A stretch of DNA of 17,236 bases. Source: an uncultured Eubacteriales bacterium (GTDB lineage: Bacteria; Bacillota; Clostridia; Monoglobales; Monoglobaceae). Both the position numbers and the translations under genes were made by a program. The notes under the pieces were generated by a model. It was not told where the DNA came from. It was given only the letters and a program-made list of their open reading frames with translations, and searched no databases. Each line of letters begins with the position of its first letter. Within the stretch, counting starts at the first letter, position 1. Where the stretch lies: the NCBI GenBank assembly GCA_900542675.1, contig UQOT01000045.1, positions 1-17,236 of the forward strand. The letters are read 5' to 3'. Below, piece after piece: positions 7,873 to 13,105 of the stretch.

Positions 7873-8727
7873 TCACGCTAAAGACTTGATTTTTTCTATC
7901 AGCATTTCGGCGCATTCTTCATCATTGAGCACCGCCGTATCAAAATCAAGCCCCTGCTTATTTAGCATATACATAAGATACGTTGACTGCGGCGTGTCAA
8001 GACCAAGCTCTTTAAGCCGCTCCACTTGCGGAAACACCTCGCGCGGAGTTCCTTGGAGAGCGATACGGCCATTGTCTATGACAACCGTTCTGTCCGCCTG
8101 TACCGCCTCATCCATATAGTGGGTGATAAGCACGACCGTCATTCCTTCGTCGCGGTTTAGTATTTTCGCTGTGCGCAGTACCTCGCGTCTGCCGCTCGGG
8201 TCAAGCATTGCTGTAGGCTCGTCCATAACAAGCACTTCGGGCTTCATTGCGAGTACTCCCGCAATTGCCACTCTCTGCTTTTGACCGCCGCTCAGCATAT
8301 GCGGCGCGTGACGCTTAAACTCGGTCATACCCACAATATCAAGCGCATCGTCAACACGCTTGCGTATCTCGCCGCGAGGCACGCCTAAGTTCTCGGGCGC
8401 AAACGCAACGTCCTCCTCAACAATAGTCGCAACCATCTGGTTATCGGGGTTTTGAAACACCATTCCGACCCTGCGCCGAATATCAAACAGGTTTTTCTCA
8501 TCCGAAGTGTCTATCCCGTCAACCGTAACCTTGCCCGACGTCGGCGTAAGTATCGCGTTTAGGTGCTTTGCAAGCGTCGATTTGCCCGAACCGTTGTGAC
8601 CCAAAACCGCCAAAAACTCACCGCGGCGGATGTTAAGATTAATCCCGTCTAGCACCCGCGTATTTTGGCCGGTTTCCTCGTCCTTGTAATCATAAATCAA
8701 ATCTTTTATACTTATTATATTATCCAT
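7873..8727 (-). CDS. ecfA1: ECF transporter ATPase EcfA1
   Basis: This is the first ATPase subunit of the ECF importer, with 284 residues from the ATG at 8727. Walker A is GHNGSGKST at 43-51, the Q-loop Gln92 lies in FQNPDNQ, the signature LSGGQKQR is at 145-152, Walker B VLVMDEP is at 165-171 and the switch His203 is in ITHYMDE. FQNPDNQMVATIVEEDVAFAPENLGV is a hallmark of EcfA1. An in-frame TTG two codons upstream (8733) is an alternative start. The AAAGGA site at 8739-8744 is 11 bases from the ATG and 5 from the TTG, so the start is not fully settled. The gene begins the run of tightly spaced minus-strand genes and follows a repeat-filled spacer. Confidence 0.94.
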   Translation of the reverse strand: MDNIISIKDLIYDYKDEETGQNTRVLDGINLNIRRGEFLAVLGHNGSGKSTLAKHLNAILTPTSGKVTVDGIDTSDEKNLFDIRRRVGMVFQNPDNQMVATIVEEDVAFAPENLGVPRGEIRKRVDDALDIVGMTEFKRHAPHMLSGGQKQRVAIAGVLAMKPEVLVMDEPTAMLDPSGRREVLRTAKILNRDEGMTVVLITHYMDEAVQADRTVVIDNGRIALQGTPREVFPQVERLKELGLDTPQSTYLMYMLNKQGLDFDTAVLNDEECAEMLIEKIKSLA

Positions 8728-8750
8728 AAACAAACAATTCCTTTAATTGG

Positions 8751-8853
8751 TAGGTCGCTAGGTTAGCGCACACCGTAGGGGCGGATATTATCCGCCCGCA
8801 AGCCTCCCATTAAAAGGGGAGCCGACATAGTCGGGTAGGTTCGTAGGTTGGTA
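8751..8853. repeat. Block of three short hairpins bracketed by imperfect direct repeats
   Basis: The spacer upstream of ecfA1 holds three adjacent dyads. The first is a perfect 9-bp stem with a one-base centre at 8779-8797 (GGGCGGATA / TATCCGCCC). The second is CTCCC at 8804-8808 pairing with GGGAG at 8817-8821. The third is CCGAC at 8822-8826 pairing with GTCGG at 8830-8834. The block is bracketed by two similar direct repeats, taggtcgctaggttagcg (8751-8768) and taggttcgtaggttggta (8836-8853). No coding potential is apparent. It resembles the small palindromic intergenic repeats common in clostridial genomes. None of the stems is followed by a clear T-tract on either strand. Confidence 0.75.
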
Positions 8854-8854
8854 T

Positions 8855-8932
8855 GCGGCTAAGCGCGGCGGAAATGATACGCCAACGTATTTATGCGTAT
8901 TCCCTACTCCCTATTCCCTAGTACCTACGTTG
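8855..8932 (-). repeat. Dispersed structured repeat, copy A (3' end of methyltransferase gene)
   Basis: Read on the minus strand, this stretch begins CAACGTAGG and continues through GGGAATAGGGAGTAGGG, TACGCA, GCGTATCAT and CCGCCGCGC. The same ordered blocks recur on the plus strand at 15200-15277. It contains two potential stems: TACGC with GCGTA, and CCGCCGCGC with a GC-rich partner. The first bases encode the last four residues (QRRY) and supply the TAG stop of the methyltransferase gene. Confidence 0.75.
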
Positions 8933-9802
8933 CCAACGCGCGGAGTAGCCGCACGGCAATACGAGTCCGCCGTTTGTAATCGGCAGTCCGATTTCGTCTA
9001 TATCGGTATAGCCCTTGAACTTTTTGCCTATCGTCAGCTTGTATATATTATCCATTACGCTGCCTGACATACCTGTTGTGTACGAATTTACAAGAAAGAA
9101 CAGCGGGTCGTCGCTGAGCACCTCGGTGCAAAGCTCAACAAGCCCGAACAGCTCATTTTCAATCTTCCACACCTCGCCGCCCGGCCCTCTGCCGTATGAC
9201 GGCGGGTCCATAATTATGCCGTCGTATTTTCTGCCCCTGCGGATTTCGCGCGCGACAAATTTTTTCACATCATCGATTATATACCGTATCGGTCTGTCAC
9301 TGAGTCCCGACAGCGCTGCGTTTTCCTTTGCCCACGACACCATACCCTTTGCCGCGTCAACGTGGCACACGCTTGCGCCTGCACTTGACGCAGCCATTGT
9401 TGCGCCGCCCGTATAGGCAAAGAGATTAAGCACGTTAACTGAATTCTTTTCTCGTCCGCTTGATTTTATAATATCCGAAAACCAATCCCAGTTTGCCGCC
9501 TGCTCGGGAAAAAGTCCGGTATGCTTAAACCCCATAGGCTTTATACCGAACGTCAGCTCACGGTAACTGACTGTCCACGACTCGGGCAACTTTTTAAACA
9601 CCTGCCATTTTCCGCCGCCGGAGCTGCTGCGGTTATATTTTGCGTCCGCGTTTTTCCAGTCGGAGAGCTTGTCCCTGACGTCTGTTTTCCATACAATCTG
9701 CGGGTCCGGCCGACATAGAACCTTATCCTTCCACCTTTCGAGCTTTTCTCCGTCCGATGCATCGAGAAGCTCGTAGTCTTTCCATTTATCCGATAAGAAC
9801 AT
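8918..9802 (-). CDS. Class I SAM-dependent methyltransferase, probably RNA-modifying
   Basis: This enzyme of 294 residues probably transfers a methyl group from S-adenosylmethionine to RNA, judging by similarity to the RlmI/RlmK-like methyltransferases (PF10672 type). A substrate-side N-terminal part (about 1-95) leads into the conserved GLFPEQ (97-102). The SAM-binding motif I NLFAYTGGAT (126-135) and acidic motif II HVDAAKGM (147-154) follow, then motif IV DPPSYGRG (199-206). The ATG at 9802 has a GGGAG site upstream. The C-terminus is unusual: after the expected LPCGYSARW the last four codons and the stop are part of a dispersed repeat, so the native tail may have been replaced. The gene has its own promoter facing away from the yabM-like gene. 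The substrate is not known. Confidence 0.88.
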   Translation of the reverse strand: MFLSDKWKDYELLDASDGEKLERWKDKVLCRPDPQIVWKTDVRDKLSDWKNADAKYNRSSSGGGKWQVFKKLPESWTVSYRELTFGIKPMGFKHTGLFPEQAANWDWFSDIIKSSGREKNSVNVLNLFAYTGGATMAASSAGASVCHVDAAKGMVSWAKENAALSGLSDRPIRYIIDDVKKFVAREIRRGRKYDGIIMDPPSYGRGPGGEVWKIENELFGLVELCTEVLSDDPLFFLVNSYTTGMSGSVMDNIYKLTIGKKFKGYTDIDEIGLPITNGGLVLPCGYSARWQRRY

Positions 9803-9900
9803 TATAGCAGTCTCCCAAAAAATATTAATACCTATTGTAAAAGGGGTATTATAACTTCAAAATAGAACAATATGTTATGTTGAATTCAAAATCATAAACT

Positions 9901-9916
9901 TATCTGAGTACAGATA
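9901..9916. promoter_or_regulatory. Palindrome at methyltransferase transcription start (possible operator)
   Basis: TATCTG-AGTA-CAGATA is a perfect 6-bp dyad with a 4-base centre. It lies just downstream of the predicted -10 box and covers the predicted start point (about 9909). That position would suit a repressor site, but a dyad this short can occur by chance. Confidence 0.35.
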
Positions 9917-9944
9917 TTTTATCACGTTACACGCCAAAAGTCAA
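9916..9944 (-). promoter_or_regulatory. Sigma-A promoter for the methyltransferase gene
   Basis: On the minus strand TTGACT (9939-9944) and TAAAAT (9916-9921) are separated by 17 bases, close to the sigma-A consensus. Transcription would begin near 9909 and leave a 5' leader of roughly 107 bases before the ATG at 9802. I see no known riboswitch in that leader. Confidence 0.65.
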
Positions 9945-10013
9945 TACCGTAAAATGGCAAAAACACACAGCGGTACAAAGCGATAAATGTGGCATTTTAT
10001 ATATATTTAACGG

Positions 10014-10042
10014 TTGTTTTTTACGTAGAATTATAATATAAT
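10014..10042 (+). promoter_or_regulatory. Sigma-A promoter for the yabM-mazG-rqcP operon
   Basis: TTGTTT (10014-10019) and TATAAT (10037-10042) are separated by 17 bases. The predicted start is near 10049, giving a leader of about 36 bases before the TTG start codon at 10085. The promoter is divergent from the methyltransferase promoter within a 282-bp AT-rich spacer. Confidence 0.6.
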
Positions 10043-10084
10043 AATAAAGATACGGGATAACACTTATACTAAGGAGTGAAACTT

Positions 10085-11857
10085 TTGGGAGAAGATAACA
10101 TAAAGAAATCAAAAAATAAAAGCGGAAGCTTTATAAAAGGTGCGCTTGTGCTCGGCGCGGCGAGTCTTATAGTTAAGCTCATCGGCGCGGGATTTAAAAT
10201 TCCGCTTACGTATTTAATAGGCGATGACGGTATGGGCTGGTTTAACATCGCCTATCAGATATATACGTTTATGTTTATTGTCGCTACGGCGGGCTTCCCG
10301 GTAGCGATTTCAAAAATGGTGGCGGAAAGCCTTGCGCGTGATGATGAAAGAGACGCAAAGCGCGTATTTCAGACTTCGTTCACGCTTCTGTTTATAATAG
10401 GCATTTTGGGCAGCGTAATACTTTTCGCGTTTGCGGGTCCGCTCTCGCGGCTTGTCGGTATTCCCGACTCGGAGCTTGGCATCAAGGCGATTGCTCCCGC
10501 TATATTCTTTGTGTCTATGGCTTCGGCTTTGCGCGGATACTTTCAGGGCAGACAGAATATGTATCCCACCGCGTTTTCTGAGGTTATAGAGTCGAGCGGC
10601 AAACTCATAATTGGACTTGTGCTTGCAGGACTGTTTATGGGTATGGCGGTCAGCCCCGCTCTTAACAAGGCGGCAGACCTCGCTAATGGAGTTTTTCAGA
10701 GTGAACATATAAGAAAGATATACGCCTCGGCGGGCGCAAATTTCGGAGTTGCGGTCGGAACCTTCCTGTCGTCGGCTCTTTTAATACTTATTTATATTTT
10801 TACTTCGGCAGCAGCAAAAAGACACGCTGAGCTTGCCGCACCTATGACAGCGGCAGCCGACAGAATAAGACCGAAAAAGACAATACTTAAAGAGCTTGTG
10901 CTCATTGCGATACCGATTACGATAGGCGCGTCTGTATCGAGTCTTACCACACTTATAGATATGACAACAATCGGCAGACGGCTGGTGATTAACCCGGCCG
11001 TGTTTGACAGATATTCGTTTATGTTTGAAGGCAGCGCGGAATTTATGAGAAAAGCGGCGGAGGAGGGCTGGAACGCCGCGGAGATAAACGTGCAGAAGGC
11101 TACGAGCCTTTACGGAATGTACACCGGCAAGGCTCTTACAATGTTTAATCTGCCGCTTACGATAATCGTGGGACTTGCCACAAGCATAGTGCCCGCAATT
11201 TCAGCGGCGGTTGCTAAAAAGAACAGCGGTGAAGCACAAAGCATAACGCTGAGTGCGATAAAAATAGCTCTGTTGTTCGGCGCTCCGTGCGCTGTCGGAA
11301 TGTCGGTATTATCAAGCGATGTGCTTAATCTGCTGTTTAGCACCGACAACGCCGAAATTGTCTTAAGCATACTCGCGATAGCGATTATTCCCGTCGCGGT
11401 AGTGCAGGTTACCAACGCAATACTTCAGGCGTACGGAAAAATGTATTATCCCGTGTTTAATATGTTAATCGGCGGCGCGGTTAAGGTTATATTTAACTTC
11501 TTCGCAATTCCGCTGCTCGGTATCGAGGCGGCTCCGATCGGAACATTTCTGTGCTATTTGATTATAGCGGTTATAAATACGGTGCAGATTGTAAATCACG
11601 CGAAAATCCGCTTTAAGTTCACAGACGTTGTGCTAAAGCCTGTTATCGCCGCTGTCGTTATGGGTGTATTCGCGTGGTTCATAGACGGCTTTCTTCCGCA
11701 GTCGAGAGTTATTACTCTGCTTGAAATAGCGGCGTGCGCAGTTGTATACCTGATTATGATATTTGTTGTGGGAGCGGTAAAACGCGAGGACGTTTTGCGT
11801 ATGCCCAAGGGTGAAAAAATAGCGGGGATACTTGAAAAATTTAAATTGATAAAGTAG
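10085..11857 (+). CDS. MOP/MATE-superfamily lipid flippase, SpoVB/YabM-like
   Basis: This polytopic membrane protein (590 residues, about 14 hydrophobic segments) should flip a lipid-linked glycan precursor across the membrane, like MurJ or SpoVB relatives. The N-terminal GALVLGAASLIVKLIGAGFKIPL and the following TYLIGDDGMGWFNIAYQIYTFMFIVATAGFPVAISK pattern are typical of the SpoVB/YabM/YtgP group. ALRGYFQGRQNMYPTAFSEVIE is another conserved block. I chose the TTG start at 10085 because AAGGAG (10071-10076) lies 8 bases before it; an upstream GTG at 10076 overlaps that site. The gene leads an operon with mazG and the rqcP gene, the same order as yabM-yabN-yabO of Bacillus subtilis. Whether it carries lipid II or another lipid-linked sugar cannot be decided from sequence. 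Confidence 0.88.
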   Translation: MGEDNIKKSKNKSGSFIKGALVLGAASLIVKLIGAGFKIPLTYLIGDDGMGWFNIAYQIYTFMFIVATAGFPVAISKMVAESLARDDERDAKRVFQTSFTLLFIIGILGSVILFAFAGPLSRLVGIPDSELGIKAIAPAIFFVSMASALRGYFQGRQNMYPTAFSEVIESSGKLIIGLVLAGLFMGMAVSPALNKAADLANGVFQSEHIRKIYASAGANFGVAVGTFLSSALLILIYIFTSAAAKRHAELAAPMTAAADRIRPKKTILKELVLIAIPITIGASVSSLTTLIDMTTIGRRLVINPAVFDRYSFMFEGSAEFMRKAAEEGWNAAEINVQKATSLYGMYTGKALTMFNLPLTIIVGLATSIVPAISAAVAKKNSGEAQSITLSAIKIALLFGAPCAVGMSVLSSDVLNLLFSTDNAEIVLSILAIAIIPVAVVQVTNAILQAYGKMYYPVFNMLIGGAVKVIFNFFAIPLLGIEAAPIGTFLCYLIIAVINTVQIVNHAKIRFKFTDVVLKPVIAAVVMGVFAWFIDGFLPQSRVITLLEIAACAVVYLIMIFVVGAVKREDVLRMPKGEKIAGILEKFKLIK

Positions 11858-11872
11858 TATACGGAGGAAAAA

Positions 11873-12553
11873 ATGGACTTTAATTTTAAAGATAAAAATC
11901 AAAAATACAATTTTGACGAGTTGGTTAAAATCGTGGAGCTGCTCCGTGCTCCGGGCGGCTGCCCGTGGGACAGGGAACAAACCCACGACAGCATAAAGCG
12001 AAACCTTGTCGAGGAGGGCTATGAACTGATTGAGGCAATAGACGGTGGTAAGCCCGAAAAAATCGCTGACGAGAGCGGAGACCTTTTGCTTCAGGTAGTG
12101 TTTCACGCGGTAATCGGCAAGGAGTTTGGCGAGTATGAGATAAACGACGTGACCGACGCAATCTGCCGAAAGCTGATACATCGCCACCCGCACGTATTCG
12201 GCGATACCGAGGTTTCGGGCAGCGGCGAGGTGCTTAAAAACTGGGATGCGATAAAGCGTGCCGACCGCGGACAGGCAAAAATTGCGGACGAGCTTAGGGG
12301 AGTCTCGAAATACCTGCCGTCGCTTATGCGCGCCGAAAAAATGCAAAAGAAGGCGGAAAAGGCGGGCTATACGTCAGCTTGCTGCACTGAGGGCGAAGAA
12401 AAACTCACACAGGATAAGTGCGGACAAATGCTGTTTGAAGCGGCAGACAAGTGCCGCAGGAGCGGCATCGACCCGGAGCTTGCACTCGCGGCGTATACCG
12501 AAAAATTCATTAAAGATTTTGAAGAATTTGAAAACACGAAACAGGAGCAATAA
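11873..12553 (+). CDS. mazG: Nucleoside triphosphate pyrophosphohydrolase MazG
   Basis: MazG hydrolyses nucleoside triphosphates to the monophosphate and pyrophosphate and is thought to clean the nucleotide pool. The protein has 226 residues, shorter than the roughly 260 of the two-domain E. coli enzyme. The N-terminal domain is intact: GGCPWDREQTH (28-38), the metal-binding EExxE (Glu47, Glu48, Glu51) and the ExxD (Glu67, Asp70). RHPHVFGD and LPSLMRAEKMQKKA in the middle are classical. The second MazG domain is shrunken: its EExxE helix is missing and its ExxD motif reads KCGQ, though the final helix GIDPELALAAYTEKF remains. The tetrapyrrole-methylase domain found in B. subtilis YabN is absent. 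GGAGG precedes the ATG, which is 15 bases after the flippase gene. Confidence 0.93.
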   Translation: MDFNFKDKNQKYNFDELVKIVELLRAPGGCPWDREQTHDSIKRNLVEEGYELIEAIDGGKPEKIADESGDLLLQVVFHAVIGKEFGEYEINDVTDAICRKLIHRHPHVFGDTEVSGSGEVLKNWDAIKRADRGQAKIADELRGVSKYLPSLMRAEKMQKKAEKAGYTSACCTEGEEKLTQDKCGQMLFEAADKCRRSGIDPELALAAYTEKFIKDFEEFENTKQEQ

Positions 12554-12555
12554 TT

Positions 12556-12795
12556 ATGAGACTTGACAAATTTTTAAAGGTGTCGCGTATAATAAAGCGC
12601 CGCACGGTCGCAAACGAAGCTTGCGACGGCGGCAGAGTATCGGTAAACGGGCGTACGGTTAAGGCGTCGTACGACGTAAAGCCGGGCGATGAGATATCAA
12701 TAATGTTTGGCGAAAAACCGCTTAAAATACGCGTGACCGACGTTAAAGAGACCGTTAAAAAGGATGAAGCCCGTAACCTCTACGAGGCGCTTTAG
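12556..12795 (+). CDS. rqcP: S4-domain RNA-binding protein RqcP (YabO)
   Basis: RqcP works with RqcH on stalled 50S subunits to add C-terminal alanine tails to incomplete proteins in bacterial ribosome quality control. The protein has 79 residues, nearly all S4 domain. MRLDKFLKVSRIIKRRT at the N-terminus closely matches B. subtilis YabO, including Arg2 and Arg16, residues I recall as important for ribosome/tRNA contact. RVSVNGRTVKASYDVKPGDEI forms the rest of the S4 fold. Only 2 bases separate it from the mazG stop, and AGGAG lies 8 bases upstream inside the mazG end. The usual downstream yabP, yabQ and divIC are not found, and the operon appears to end here. Confidence 0.93.
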   Translation: MRLDKFLKVSRIIKRRTVANEACDGGRVSVNGRTVKASYDVKPGDEISIMFGEKPLKIRVTDVKETVKKDEARNLYEAL

Positions 12796-12801
12796 ATTAA
12801 G

Positions 12802-12883
12802 ACCGCTTTTTATCATAAAATCCTCTTGAAATAAATATTGTTATATAGTATAATAATTTCGGAGATAAAAAGCACAGGGCGGT
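12802..12883. repeat. Long-spaced inverted repeat enclosing a promoter
   Basis: GCTTTTTATC (12805-12814) is the exact reverse complement of GATAAAAAGC (12864-12873), and ACC at 12802-12804 can extend the stem with GGT at 12881-12883 across a bulge. The 49-base loop contains a TTGAAA/TATAAT promoter. It does not look like a terminator for rqcP because the loop is long and no T-tract follows directly. Confidence 0.5.
12826..12854 (+). promoter_or_regulatory. Upstream sigma-A promoter in the glutamine synthetase leader
   Basis: TTGAAA (12826-12831) and TATAAT (12849-12854) are spaced by 17 bases. Transcription from about 12861 would give a leader of about 245 bases to the glutamine synthetase ATG, passing through the second promoter, the short stem-loop and the terminator. 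The stretch 12884-12974 between the two promoters is AT-rich, and I see no gene in it. Confidence 0.6.
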
Positions 12884-12974
12884 TTTCGGTGAAATTTTTA
12901 CTGAAATATGCTATGAATTTACGGGCTTTATATGTTAAGTATGCTTAAAATTATCGTATTTTGAAAATTTTGGC

Positions 12975-13003
12975 TTGACAAAGTATACAGCCCGTTGTAT
13001 AAT
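12975..13003 (+). promoter_or_regulatory. Consensus sigma-A promoter for type III glutamine synthetase
   Basis: TTGACA (12975-12980) and TATAAT (12998-13003) are both perfect consensus with a 17-base spacer. Transcription should start near 13010, only about 13 bases before the terminator stem, so most transcripts would meet an intrinsic terminator at once. A 6-bp dyad TATACA-N6-TGTATA (12984-13001) overlaps the -10 region and could be an operator, or a stem-loop in transcripts from the upstream promoter. Confidence 0.85.
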
Positions 13004-13013
13004 CACGGCATAG

Positions 13014-13029
13014 ACAGCAAAGGCGCTGT
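13014..13029 (+). promoter_or_regulatory. Putative antiterminator stem-loop, glutamine synthetase leader
   Basis: ACAGC (13014-13018) pairs with GCTGT (13025-13029) around the six-base loop AAAGGC. The loop has A at position 1 and G at position 4, the features recognised by ANTAR-domain antiterminators as I recall them. Its 3' strand is shared with the 5' strand of the terminator at 13023-13033, so the two structures exclude each other. Confidence 0.55.
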
Positions 13030-13058
13030 GAGTTTTTACTCGCAGCGCTTTTTGTTTT
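13021..13058 (+). terminator. Intrinsic terminator in glutamine synthetase leader (attenuator)
   Basis: GCGCTGTGAGT (13023-13033) pairs with ACTCGCAGCGC (13038-13048) over 11 bp with one G-U pair and a TTTT loop. TTTTTGTTTT follows (13049-13058). It lies between a consensus promoter and the gene, so it acts as an attenuator rather than the end of a gene. Confidence 0.88.
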
Positions 13059-13105
13059 ATCATCCGATAATTGCCTAAATTCGATTTATGAAAGGATGTT
13101 TTGCT

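Noticed and set aside
11633..12346. Open frame of 237 codons on the minus strand across the flippase 3' end and mazG
   Set aside because: It runs antisense to two genes with clear family motifs, has no recognisable domain and no good ribosome binding site. It is a by-product of the coding bias of the real genes.
12913..12948. Eleven-codon open frame that might be a leader peptide before glutamine synthetase
   Set aside because: There is no ribosome binding site, no enrichment of regulatory codons and no link to the terminator structure.
12933..12949. TGTTA-N7-TTAAA, close to the GlnR/TnrA box TGTNAN7TNACA
   Set aside because: The second half-site has a mismatch at its key C, and the site lies about 70 bases upstream of the main start. 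In this AT-rich stretch it could easily be chance.
13088..13105. ATG at 13088 as the start of glutamine synthetase
   Set aside because: No ribosome binding site precedes it, and the AAAGGA site falls inside this extension, correctly placed for the ATG at 13106.
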